64,000 nucleotides of DNA from Mucidula mucida (taxonomy: Eukaryota; Basidiomycota; Agaricomycetes; Agaricales; Physalacriaceae). The notes below the pieces were generated by a model. That model saw only the letters and a list, made by a program, of their open reading frames with translations, was not told where the DNA came from and did no database searches. The stretch is from the NCBI GenBank assembly GCA_015501055.1, contig JADNYV010000043.1, positions 124,001 through 188,000 on the forward strand. The letters are read 5' to 3'. How positions within the stretch are numbered: position 1 is the first letter of the stretch; each line of letters opens with the position of its first letter. The position numbers were made by a program, and so were the translations under genes. Below are positions 10,853 to 21,812 of the stretch, piece by piece.

Positions 10853-13800
10853 ATGCTAGAGAAGTACTCTGCGCACCGCAAACGTATTCTCTCCATCTTC
10901 AATCAGCTTCACGCAGTCGGGTGCGTTGTTTCGTCTTGCGTGTGCGTTTTTTCTGACGTGTGCCACACCAGCGCGCAAAGTGACTTGGAGCTCCCAAGGG
11001 TAGTCGTTATTGGTAACCAGAGCGCTGGTAAGTGGCATTCAGCCTTGAACAACGCGTCTTGGGACTCATATACTGTAAGGCAAGTCGAGTGTTGTTGAAG
11101 CCATTTCTGGGGTATGCCACCAAAGTCGTCATGTGCTTCTTTGAGCCTACCTAAATCTGTCTATAGATCAATGTCCCTAGGGACGCTGGAACGTGCACCC
11201 GTTGCCCTATGGAGTGTCGCCTGTCAAGTGATGACGGGCCGTGGAGTGCGACTGTGTCGATCCGGCTCGAATACGACGCGAAGAGTGGGAAGCGACTGAA
11301 AGAGATCAGGGAGTTGCCGTTTGGTGGCGTAATCAAGGACAAGAAAGATGTCGAGGAGAGATTGAGAAGGGCACAGTGGGCTGTACTTCACCCAGAAGCC
11401 CATCTCTCGACGGCGATGACCATGAGCGCGGCGGAGCTAGACTTGGAGTCGAGAAATTTCAAGGAATTTTCGCGGAATGTGGTGTGCGTCGCGATTCAAG
11501 GGCAAGAGCTGCCTGATTTGTCTTTTGTCGATCTTCCGGGTTTGTTTTTTTACTTGTTTTAATCTCCTCTACTTTGAAGACTCAAATTGATTCTAGGTCT
11601 CATTCAAAACGCGGAGGCACATGTCGTCAAACTTGTTGATTATATGGTAGCAAGCTATATTCAGGGCTCGAGTCTCATTCTGGTCACCATGCCTATGACC
11701 GGTACGGGCGCTTCCCACTTTCAACGCTAGCGGCTAATTCGAGTTATACAGATGATCTGGAGAATCAAAGGGCCCTCAAATTAGCTTCAACTGCCGACCC
11801 GAAAGGAATGAGAACGATTGGTATTCTACTTTCTCTTTCGTCACGATATGCCTCGACACTGAGCATCTTCCAGGCGTCCTGACGAAACCGGATATGCTTG
11901 GTGCTGGTTCAACAAACTCCAAGCAACGATGGCTTGATGTAATAGAAGGGAGAATCAGCCCTCTGCAGCACGGCTACTTTTGCACGCTTCAACCAGACGA
12001 TGCTGACCGGGAAAACGATATTACACAAAGCGAGGCCCGCAAAGCTGAGACAGAGTTTTTCTCGACCACCGCTCCTTGGGATGCGTCTCTTAATGCAAAA
12101 GCGTTTGGAACGCTGAACCTTACAAACGCACTCAGCGGACGTCTAATTGATGCTATTGAGCAATCGTACGTCGTCCATGTTGTGGATATTGCTCGTACTC
12201 AATTATCTCGCCTGAAAGGTTACCGAACATTGTGAAAGATGCGCGCACGCGATTGCATCGTTGTCTCCTTAATCTCGATTCGTTGCCTGCAGAGCTCACG
12301 GACGAGCCGTATGCGCACGTTATAGGGATCGTGTCTCGCGTCACTCACCTCGTCGATGAATATATCCGCGGCTCCCCGGTGTACAACACGCTGATTCAAA
12401 GAAATCGTGATGCCTACCAGATTTTCAAGGACGCCATCGCGGAGACTGCGCCGGTCTTTATTCCTACGACAGAATCAAGCAGTGACGCAATACCCTCTTC
12501 AAGTCGTTTCACTATGAACCTTTTAGAAGTGAGAAATCACAACCAGCAGTACGTGTTTCTCTATGATTGTAATGAATGTCTTCCTTAACGGATTGTAGGT
12601 GCATTACACGTGAACTGCACGGAAACATCCCATTCGCTGCGAAAACAATGCTCATCGAGAAATATCAAGTATCTTGGAAGAACCACGCATCGGCGTGTGC
12701 AGCCGCTATATACCAAAACGTCTTGAATGTCGTGTTATCGTGTACAGAAACCCCTGACATCAAGCGGTTTCCTGAATTGTTTGCATTCCTTAGGTTGGGC
12801 CCGTACTAATTGGCGTGACGTTCTCTGCTGACTTCAATGTGGCGTAGATCATCGATTTTGGATGTCGTCGAGGCCTGTTTCGGGAATGCCAAACCATTCG
12901 TCAATCATGAAGTCGAAAGAGAGTTGATACCGTTCACACAAATGACGGAAAATCTGCAGAGTGCGACGGAGAAGTTCCTGGCCGAGTATAAGGGTATGAG
13001 GGCGGCATCTGACAAGGGTGGAAATCAAGAGCTCTGTGAGTATTTCGGGGTACATTCGTCCACGCATGATAGTGACACTATTCTCTCAGCGTCCAAGCCA
13101 TCCTCGATTTCACGACCGGAACCTGCTAAGCCAGTATCCACATTCACCTTCGCTCCAACGCCAGTCACGGCTCCTGCCACTTCAGGATCTGCAGCTTCGG
13201 AGCATTGGAAGAACTTCAGTTTTGGATCCAAGGCTGCTGCTTCTACGTTTGCACAAGATTCTTCGAGTTTGAAGGCATCTACTAATAAGACCGATGGGGC
13301 AGCTAATAATGAGTTTTTCCCCTTTCCCAAGACGATACCAGCTCTCGAGAAGTCTAACGCGTTTGCGGTGCCGTCGTCTGCCACTTCCTCGACGGCAGCC
13401 AGTTCGTCCGAACCTGGGAAGTCGACGCCGGCGCCGTCCTTCGGCTTTGGCCCGTTTCCTGCTGCCCTTCCAACGGCTAAGGCTCCATCGAAAAGGGGCA
13501 GTAATACATTTGGTGCAAGGCCCTCAGCGAGTACTGCAAATGAGCCGCTTGCCTTTGGTGTGAATGCTACACAGGCCGCCCCGGAAGCCTCGAAGACACC
13601 TAGCAAGCCAGGCTTCTCGGATTTATCCAATGGTCTTGGTAAACGAGCACCCTTTGCATCTCCCGTAGAGCCTATATGGAATAAGTCGCCCAGCGCTGGG
13701 ATGTTCGTCGCCAACCAGTCGACAGTTGGCCCCTTCACACCCGCTGTAGCTCTCGACCAGGGAGAGAAGATCAACCAGATACTGGGTCATCTGGCGGAAC

Positions 13801-14208
13801 TTGGGTACACGGGTCTTGTCGCAGACGATTTGAATAAGCTGAGACCGGGAGATGAGTTTGAGGAGGAGCTCAAGGTGATGGCGGAGGTGCGGGGGTACTT
13901 TCAGGTTTCGTTTACGGTGGGTCTATCCACCTAGTCCCATGTCTGTTCTGAACTCTTCTACTTGACAGCGCATCGTCGACACACTTCCCAGTACGATCGA
14001 TATCCAGTTCGTCAAGGCCGTGGGGAGGGAGCTACCACTGCATTTGATAGGAAAGCTGGGCTTGGGTTCTGCGGAGGGCAACAAGACGTGTGCGAAATAC
14101 CTGACTGAGGACCCAGAGGTGGCGGCGAAGAGGGAGGAGCTTGTTGCGAGAAAGAAGCGTCTGGAGAGAGTTATCCAGGAGTTGTCCCAGTTTACCCATG
14201 CTTCATAG
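10853..14208 (+). CDS. Dynamin-like GTPase with an FG/Ser-rich insert before the GED
   Basis: Large GTPase, 924 residues, 12 exons: 10853-10920, 10972-11027, 11080-11111, 11167-11539, 11597-11701, 11752-11820, 11874-12165, 12219-12548, 12599-12793, 12848-13035, 13090-13916, 13969-14208; all introns GT-AG and in phase. GTPase motifs: G1 GNQSAGKSSVVEAISG (around residues 36-51), G2 Thr in GTCTRCP, G3 DLPG, G4 TKPD. A helical stalk follows, ending near SATEKFLAEYKGMRAA. Then about 190 residues of Ser/Ala/Pro low complexity with FG dipeptides (FSFGSK, SFGFG, TFGAR, AFGVN), resembling nucleoporin FG repeats, and a C-terminal GED (GYFQVSFTRIVDTLPSTIDI). Such GTPases remodel membranes. No PH or transmembrane segment is seen. 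The FG insert is unusual, so targeting, perhaps to nuclear pores, is only inference. Confidence 0.9.
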
Positions 14209-14568
14209 AACGAAGCTTTTCACTTTTGTGCATTTCCCGGTGTTACTACAATCATGTTGATCAATCTTCGCGCATCTCTGGACTCACAATTCCCCACATT
14301 ATGGCGACACCTGATTACATAAGGAATCATTTGCAGCGCTTCTTTCTTGACTTCCTTCAATGCTTTGAAGTTCCTTTTGATTACTTTTGACTGCTCTTGC
14401 TTAGTATCACGTCCCAGCGTGAGCTGTCGGGGCGCTGACATGCTCTCTTTGACACATTGGAATACGGAAGCTCGGCAATTCGATCCCGTCCTCCCACACT
14501 AACCACGCACGTATATTTTATTCTCAAAGTTTCTTGCTCTCGAAAACGCCTTGAAACCCACCACCACT
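14209..14568. other. Spacer between the dynamin and MGST3 genes
   Basis: About 360 bp without a recognisable gene. The one open frame, on the minus strand at 14220-14441, has no family resemblance I can see. Confidence 0.4.
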
Positions 14569-15281
14569 ATGCCCACTACTATCGTTCTTCCTGACGGGTA
14601 CGTGCTCCAAGTACTTTTACTATTCGTCTCTAAAAGTCGATCAGCTTCGAATGGATTGCCCTCCCCCTTCTCGCGTCCCACCTGCTCTTGTCCGCGCAGG
14701 CCGTCATGGTATTCAACCGCCGCAAGAAAGCGAACATTGAGTACCCCAAAGTCAGTCACATTCACGCGCGTCTTCTCTCAAATGTTCAAGATTGGCAGTG
14801 TACGCTGAGAAAGCGCAAGTCGAAAAGTCCCCGGATGCTTTCAACTTCAATTCAATGCAACGCGTCCATGGGAATACGTTGGAAAACATCAATATGATAA
14901 CGATGTGGTATGTGTTGGATATCGTCTTGAGTTGGAGGATGAATTGAGACTGGTATCATGTAGCACGATTCTTACTGCGCTTCAATACCCCATACTCGCA
15001 GCCGTTACGTGCGGGACGTGGGTAGTGGGAAGGGTGTTGTATACCCGTGGTTATCTCGAGGCCCCGGAGATGGTGCGTAATACGTTATGGACCGTGGTGT
15101 CATCGCGATTCTGACGAACGTCTGAAGCGTAACAAGAGGGGAGGATTCATGAGTGGGATGGCCCAGCTTGGTATGTTTCACCTGGGCAGTTGGAATTTCG
15201 ATTCTGATATATTGTTATGTAGTGATCCAGGCTGGCGCTATAGTCAGCGTGGCGCAACTTTTGGGATCCAAGTTTTGGTAA
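14569..15281 (+). CDS. Microsomal glutathione S-transferase 3-like protein (MAPEG family)
   Basis: Small membrane enzyme of the MAPEG superfamily, 152 residues. MGST3-type proteins conjugate glutathione to hydrophobic electrophiles or reduce lipid hydroperoxides in the ER membrane. Exons: 14569-14597, 14645-14754, 14799-14907, 14964-15072, 15128-15170, 15223-15281. Visible: a first membrane segment after GFEWIALPLLASHLLLSAQA, the MAPEG signature FNSMQRVHGNTLENINMIT (compare FNCxQRxHQNTLE), a helix with ALQYPILAAVTCGTWVVGRV, then YTRGYLEAPEMRNKRGGFMSG and a final hydrophobic helix. Intron 2 uses GTCACA and leaves VMY between YPK and AEKA, the least certain join. Two dead fragments of this gene recur at 17395 and 21340. 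Confidence 0.88.
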
Positions 15282-16242
15282 CGAAGAATTGGTGCCTCGA
15301 TACTTATGGAGCATTTTTGAGAACTTGATATATTTGTGGGATGGATGTGTAATATTTCAAAACTGTTCTCACCCGCCGTTCCAGCGACATTTGTACGTGA
15401 TACTGTTCCTTATGAGGCTGCATTTTCGGGAGGCGGCTTTAACAAGGCGACGCGTTGAAGGCCGCGTTGCGTGTGGTACCATTTTGTCAGCCGGTTCATA
15501 TCAAGGAGCGCCTACTGCTTTCCACTGCGAAAGGCAGTGCTCCGGACAGTTGTCTATGTCCAGGACGCGTTAGTATCGGACTGGTTAGCTGACTTTAGAC
15601 AAGGACATGCGGCGTGCAGCGCTATGCAGCAGCTTTTTCTCCCATATGAAGAACCTGATGGTGGCCCTCCTGACATGGCTTCGCTCTATGTCTGAAATTG
15701 AGGCAGGTGGCGCCCTTGCAAGTGCGTCGCCGGAGAATATTGGACGCGTGCGGATGAAGAGCACTCTCTACGAGTTCGCCTTCGGCATCTTTAGACTATG
15801 CTCAGTATCACGATCTCGCTGGCCCAATACAAAATACAATGCGCGCAAAATGTTCAAATTTGACAATGCGTCCGGATACTTTGAAGAATTGGGTGGCACC
15901 TTCTTGTGGCGAATCGCTTGAGAACAGACTGTTTTGGTAGTAAATCGCAAAGCGAAACTTGAGCTTCAATCACCAGGTGACTTTGAGGTGACTGCAGAGA
16001 AGAAATTTGAGAAGAAACGAGTACGCAAGGAATCCTAAAGGCGAACAAGCAAGCAAAACGCGCGCTTTGGAAGGCGGCAGTGAGGAGTTACATTGACGAA
16101 GGCTTTTTTAGAGAGCTGACTGTCTCCATTTCGGATGCTGCAGAGGTCGCCGCGAATGTTAAGGCCTCCAAAGAGGATGATGGTGACGTGACGAGTGTGA
16201 CCACTTACGCGTCGCCGCGTCCTACTCTCTCCTCTTGCGATC
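15282..16242. other. Unresolved region with coding-like fragments
   Basis: Nearly 1 kb between the MGST3 and proteasome genes. Plus-strand stretches look coding in composition: SDWLADFRQGHAACSAMQQ near 15575-15635, GGALASASPENIGRV near 15710-15755, and RSYIDEGFFRELTVSISDAA near 16083-16145. They lie in different frames with stops between them, and I could not join them with credible splice sites. It may be a decayed gene. I do not assign a family. Confidence 0.35.
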
Positions 16243-17338
16243 ATGTCGCGAACATCATACGACAGGTGCGCCGCCCTCGTTGCACACAGGAAGCTGCACT
16301 AATTGATCTATAGGTATCTAACAGTTTTCTCACCCGAAGGACGCCTGTACCAAGTCGGTTCGTAAAGGCACGAAATATATGCACCACTACCCACACATTT
16401 TGTGCAGAATATGCATTCAAAGCGATTTCCGGCTCAGCACACACCGCAGTCGCCGTCAGAGGCAAGGATACATCCATCGTCATCACCCAACGCAAAGTCC
16501 CCGTGCGTCTCCCTGATCGTCATACTTTTGCAGATTTCTCATCTTGGCCCTAGGATAAACTGCTCGACGCGTCGACCGTCACCCACCTGTTCAGCATCAC
16601 CCCCACGATAGGCTGCGTAATGACTGGTCTCATCGGTATGCCAGCTTCGGTTTCCACTATAGACCGCTGATGAATACTCCCGCAGCTGACGCACGAGCCC
16701 AAATCGCCCGCGCACGCGCTGAGGCTGCTGAATTTCGATACAAATACGGCTACGAGATAACGCCCGACGCGCTCGCCCGCCGCATAGCCAACATCAACCA
16801 GGTCTACACGCAACGCGCGGCCATGCGGCCCTTGGGCATCTGTGCGTCATTCGTTGTTGCCTCGGACTGCACTGCTAATGTTGCCCCTTAGCGATGATCA
16901 TCATTGGACTGGACGCCGAGTATGGGCCGCAGTGCTTCAAGCTGGATCCGGCGGGCTACTTTGTAGGCTTCCACGCAACGGCTGCAGGGCAGAAGCAGCA
17001 GGAGGCAATGAACCATCTCGAAAAAAAGTGGAAGAAGCTCGACTCTGGAGGAGGCGCGGATGACCCGGCGAAGGCAGGCAAGACCTTAAGCCGGGCGGAG
17101 GTCATTGAGGTTTGATTTTGTTGCCATTATATTGTGAGTTTGAGTGCTCAAAGAGGTGTGTTAGATGGCGATTGAGGCGATGTCAACTGTGCATGCGACG
17201 GATTATAAGCCTGGAGAGATTGAAATCGGAATCGTGTCTGACGCGGAAGAAGAGCCGGAAAAGACGAAGGGCAAGTGGCGCGTTATGGGCGAGGCGGAGA
17301 TTGAGGAGCATTTGTTAGCGTATGCGGAGAAGGATTGA
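16243..17338 (+). CDS. SCL1: 20S proteasome subunit alpha type 6 (alpha1)
   Basis: Non-catalytic alpha-ring subunit of the 20S proteasome, which helps gate entry of unfolded substrates; acts in cytosol and nucleus. Seven exons: 16243-16265, 16314-16357, 16408-16502, 16554-16635, 16686-16841, 16892-17109, 17165-17338; 263 residues. The start [20 protein letters not shown] holds the alpha-subunit signature, followed by [46 protein letters not shown] and [15 protein letters not shown] are diagnostic of alpha1 (PSMA6, yeast Scl1). The C-terminal half carries a slightly longer acidic/Lys loop ([21 protein letters not shown]) than the human protein. Length matches the family (about 246-260). Confidence 0.95.
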
Positions 17339-17394
17339 TTGGCGCAATAATGTATTTTTTTTGAACGCGGATACGTCGTGTGTGCAGCTATGTG

Positions 17395-17870
17395 TCCCAC
17401 CGAGCGAGTCTTCTGGGATACTCAATGCAGCGCGTCCCTGGGAACACGCTGAACTACCGATGTGTTGGATCGTCCTGAGTTGGGGCTTCAGGTTGAATTG
17501 AAACTGGTAGCACCATTTCTACTGCGCTCCAATACCCCATACTTCTGGCAACCGTTACGTGCGGGTAATGGGTAGTGGGAAGGATATTGTATATTTCGTG
17601 GCCCCGATTCTGACGACCCATGTTATGGTATAAAGCGCACCAAGATGAGGAGTTCCGAGTAGGCCCACATTTATATGTTGCATTGAGTTGTTGGAATGTC
17701 GGTTCTGATATGGTCATGTAGTAAATCAGAGCCACAGTGTGGCGTAATTTTTTGGATTCAAATTCTGGTAATGCAGAATGGTTTATGGAGCATTCTTGGA
17801 TCTACGCATTTCTGGGCACACTGGTAGATCAATGTGAAAACTTGTACATGAAATTTGTATATTGACAACA
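17395..17870 (+). pseudogene. MGST3 gene fragment, dead copy 1
   Basis: Similarity to the MGST3 gene at 14852-15340 covers the MAPEG signature exon, intron 3 and the later exons. ATGCAGCGCGTCCCTGGGAA at 17424 matches ATGCAACGCGTCCATGGGAA. The block CAATACCCCATACTT then GTTACGTGCGGG is retained with intron sequence between exons, so it came from DNA duplication. GTGCGGGTAATGGGTAG shows a stop where the gene has GTGCGGGACGTGGGTAG. Later parts (GTTGGAATGTCGGTTCTGATA; CAGTGTGGCGTAA) are eroded. It forms the right-hand end of one unit of the tandem duplication that also carries an MFS transporter. Confidence 0.88.
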
Positions 17871-17973
17871 ACCGTAGAGCGCGTCTATCTATCTATATCG
17901 AGGAATGCCCTAACCTCAGCCCAAACAAGACCCATACTCTACACCCTTAATTCTATTCTAATGTGCATCACTT

Positions 17974-20225
17974 TCATTCCACGCGGCGAGGAGCCCGAGG
18001 AATCAACGCCCACACACCCACCATCGTGCACATCATCGAGACAACACTGTCAGGCAGTCAGCTACCGCCGTTCACTGCGTTCAAGTAAAAGCCTCACAGC
18101 GGTTGTAACGCACGAATACCAAACTTGGAGGCAAGAACACCCGTAATGAGCGGCAAGACAGCCGATCCAGATACGCCGACACCAGTGATCCATCCGACGC
18201 TACCCGTTAACAGCCAGGCAGGAAGGATACGAGATGCATGTCCCACGAGAATGGGGAACATGGGGCCGAGAAGCATGCCGATGAATGACACCTAGGTGTT
18301 GGTAAGAATCAACTTGAATACACTGATGAAGAGCATACAGCGATAGCGTTTTCGATGATCGACGGTATAAACCAAATGGTGAGCTCGAGCCTAGTATGCG
18401 AAATTGAGTTTCGAGTAACGTTGGTGATTTGCGAGACTCACGCGATAGCCAGGATGCCGTATAAGAAGACGACTCGGAATTCTCCAACCTAGACAAGGCG
18501 TTGTTTGTTTACAGCGAATTATAGACATTGGGGGATAGCCGAACCTTCTTGCTGAACCAGATTAAAGCCAGACGGCCGACTGTGAGGCCTGTCGTACAAT
18601 GGTAAAGCGATGAATCGTTCCCAGAGTCAAGTAATCGTGACGTACCGCCAAAGAATCCCGAGGAAATATATCCAGCGCTCGGTCCACCGCCCCTCTCGCT
18701 GATAATGAAGGTCACGATCCAACCTGTCCAACCTGTTCAGTACCGCCCATCTAAAACGACTTGAAAGCTTCACATACCTCCCAGCGTAACTTCCACACCA
18801 ATATAAATGAGGGCAAAAATAGCGAGGAAATGGACTGATTTAATGCCAAATATGGCACGGTAGATGTTTTGACCAGTCTGGCCTTCTCCTTCCACAGGGT
18901 GTTGCCCTGCTTCGGCGAGGACATCTACAGAAGAGAACATCAGGAAACACAAAGACCATGGCAATATTCTGACCGAGACCAACCTTCCTGGCGCCTGAAG
19001 CGGAAGACTACGCACTGTATGACAGTATTCAAGACCGCGATGCCGCTCGATATCAAGAAATGAAAAGACCAGTGTCGCGTTCCTGCAAAGTGGGTAGCCG
19101 CCAAGGGAGATGCAAATGCGCCCACACCTATATCAAGAGTTCAAAGTAGGATGCTTTCTTTGGAGAAGAAGAATTACCATAGGCAGCCTGAACCAGGCTC
19201 AGTTTGGTTGCATGATGCATACTCGCAACGAAACCGTTTCCTTGAGCATTCTTCGAACCGTCAGTACGCCTCGACGAACAATATGTAGCAATGAAAACCC
19301 ACTTGGAGGGCGTTTCCGAATCCACACAGAAAATACCCAAATACCATGACCGGAAATGGAGGCGCAGGGCTCTGGATAGCGTACGCTACAAGCGGGAATA
19401 GCGATCCGATGACAATGGTCTACAAAGCGTGTCAACGAATGCCCGAAGCTTGAACCGCGAAAGCCTACCTTCCCAAACCCAAGTTTATCATTCAACCACA
19501 CGTTCACACCAGCGCCAAAAACGAAGCCCTTTAACGATACAATTAATGCAAGTCACTCGAAGACGACCATGATCACTCACAGTGCAGCTGAAGACGAATA
19601 ACATGGACACGATCGAAAAGTTGATCTATCCGAATTCGTTCTATGTCAAACCGCTTCTTGAAAACTTAAAGAAGACACAAAACGTACATGATAATACTCC
19701 TGCATCCTAGGCAACAGCGGACCAGTCGCGCCGTCGTTCCAGCCCTGCATCAAAAAGCACCAACAAAGCGCCGCAAAATGAATCAAAGAGTATCGCTTCT
19801 GCCTCTTCGTCATCTCCGGCTGCTGCGCACGGACATGGATATTCGGGATCGCAGCCATGGGCAGCGCGGGTGCCGTATAGATACTCTTGCACACATCCTC
19901 GGCTACGGGTGTCGGCGGCTCAATCGCATCCTTGAACGTCATCGTCGCGTCGGAATCGACGCGTACAGCCGACGGCCGTCGAGCACGGTCCGCGAAATAT
20001 GAAGGAAGAGGATGCAGCTCATAGCCTGTATCTTTATCGACAGTGTCCGTCTCTACATGTTTTGATGGTCCGTTGATATCAATAGTTTCTGTGAGGTCTA
20101 ACGCGTCTTCGTCGATCGCTGGTTGAAAGAGCGGTAAGGCTGAGATTACGAGTGGATCACGACGAGGACTCACGGTGACTAGGACGCTCGATGATAGGTC
20201 GTACAGCCATAGAGAAGGACGACAT
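17974..20225 (-). CDS. MFS transporter, BSC6-like, copy A
   Basis: Major facilitator superfamily transporter, 518 residues, resembling yeast BSC6/YOL137W; substrate unknown. Fourteen exons: 20225-20174, 20118-19688, 19625-19581, 19528-19469, 19419-19303, 19250-19178, 19127-18984, 18924-18778, 18723-18646, 18588-18545, 18488-18442, 18390-18339, 18291-18098, 18046-17974; all introns GT-AG and phases close. A cytosolic N-terminal region of about 120 residues precedes the membrane part, which starts HFAALCWCFLMQGWNDGATG. Signatures: VNVWLNDKLGFGK, NAQGNGFVASMHHATKLS, HWSFHFLISSGIAV, SAGYISSGFFGG, GRLALIWFSKKVGE, GMLLGPMFPILVGHASRILP. No disabling change is seen. Coding and intron sequences are very close to copy B, so the duplication is recent; copy C is much more diverged. 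Confidence 0.9.
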
Positions 20226-21000
20226 GGTGGATGGGCGAACAGAGATAACAAAACAAACCCTCCCCCAAATTTTTTCTTTAAATGAAAGTCCTATGCCGTT
20301 GGATTGTCGTCTGTTTGTGCGCGAATCCCTGCATCGTGCTTTTTCTTGGTTCCTTTAGTTCGTTTGTTAGTCATGGACAAGGCGGGGGTCGAGATAAACA
20401 ATCAGCTGGACTGGCGCCGCTATCGGTCCGAAGCAAGGAAGTATGATGTTGCGGGAAGCGAGGAGAGAAGAACTTCCTGGAGGAATGGGACCGTGCGAAG
20501 CCGTGAAACGAAAGGGTGGTAGGCCGCCCTTCAGTGAGAGGCAAGACAGCGCGCGGCGCCTGCAAGAAAAAAGTACTAACGGTCGCAGAATGGCATTGAG
20601 TTATAATGACTGGTGTTGTCCCGGATAACCGAATAAATCGTGTTAAAGGCTCTTAAAGGTCCAGCGAGATAGGTCTTATCTTGGCAAATCAGCGTCCCGA
20701 CGTCTATACAGGCGTATCTAGCTGTTGTTGCCAGGGCGTCAGTGAGGAAATTAATTAAGAGGTCATGAGGGACTCAACCGCCGCGGCATATCGCTGGTCA
20801 TAGTCAAAAGGGCTGGAGAGAACGGATATCGTGTAGTGACACGCGAGAATCAAGTAGCGAATGGCGGATCCTGCAGGTGCCATTGCACACACGATCAAGC
20901 AATATCGACGTCGGTTTTATGGGCGAAATTGTCTTCTTTGAGCGGCCGAAACCCATAATGATAGTACCGCAGCTAGATGCAGACATCCAAGATGTCAAGG

Positions 21001-21339
21001 GAGCCTCGTCGCGTCGCGCCGCGTGCAGTCTCCCGTAGTCGCAAGTAGAACTTGCGCCAAGCTAAATGGCGACTGACTCGATGAGGAGAGATGAGAAACA
21101 GGTATCAGTGATACAGAATGATTTGTGGGGGAGGTCCCGTCCTGAGAAACGGCGGCGTTTCCACGCCGAGTGACGCCACACTAGGGTGTGGAGGGGAAAC
21201 CGGACCGCCTTGGGCAGCCGAAGGCTGAACTGGACCTGGACATCCAGACAACCCACCACGTAAAGGGAGTTGGTGGGTGGGACGAACAAGAGCGAGCGAG
21301 ATGATGGAGGTTGCGAGCAGGACGCGCCTTGATGATTGT
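21001..21339. other. Spacer between the two duplication units
   Basis: About 340 bp unique to this spot, between unit A and unit B. I see no gene; a mixed GC-rich stretch near 21010-21030 and 21170-21290 has no visible terminal repeats. Confidence 0.4.
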
Positions 21340-21750
21340 TATGGTCTAAAGTGCAATAATAGGAGAATTTATGAGTGGGATAGCCCAAGTTTTTAGGTTT
21401 CACTTGGGCAGCTGTTACAATGTCGGTTCTGATTATGGTCTGTTAGAGATCGATGTGACTTGGATTGACTGTGCGTTGTATCTACTGAAATGCGATAGCT
21501 TTTACACGGATGATCGGGGAGGCGGGGCATACCAATCAGCGCAGATCTACGAGCACGAACTACAAAGGTGCTCAAAGCATCTAACATGGTCATGTGGTGA
21601 TTCAAAGGGCAGTGTGGCGTAAACCTTCGGATGGATTCAAACGTTGGTAACGAAGAATGACTTTTGAAACACTTTTAAATCTACGCATTTCTGGGCACAT
21701 TTGTAGATGAACGTGAAGGTTTGCACATTGAAATTTGGAGACTGTATTGA
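21340..21750 (+). pseudogene. MGST3 gene fragment, dead copy 2
   Basis: A second decayed fragment of the MGST3 gene, limited to the last two exons. GAATTTATGAGTGGGATAGC at 21364 matches the gene's GGATTCATGAGTGGGATGGC, followed by GGGCAGCTGTTACAATG and CAGTGTGGCGTAA near 21610. About 130 bp of unrelated sequence is inserted between the two parts (roughly 21450-21585). The distal tail TCTACGCATTTCTGGGCAC is shared with dead copy 1, which shows that both relics belong to the duplicated unit. No coding capacity. Confidence 0.83.
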
Positions 21751-21812
21751 CAACGGCCGTCTATATCGAGGAAAGCCCTAACCTCAGGCCGAAAAGGAAT
21801 AAGCACACACAT

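Larger units (their letters stand above)
17395..21000. repeat. Segmental duplication unit A (MGST3 relic plus MFS transporter)
   Basis: About 3.6 kb that is nearly collinear with unit B at 21340-24640. Both contain, in the same order, an MGST3 relic, a shared spacer (TCTACGCATTTCTGGGCACA), a complete MFS transporter on the minus strand, its promoter, and upstream DNA ending near the block TTTTATGGGCGAAA-TGTCTTCTTTG (20910-20940 here, 24578-24604 in B). The unit boundaries are estimated by eye. Confidence 0.85.

Noticed and set aside
13025..13774. 249-codon minus-strand open frame
   Set aside because: It is antisense to the low-complexity FG exon of the dynamin gene; the Ala/Gly/Val-rich translation is a by-product of that exon's biased codons.
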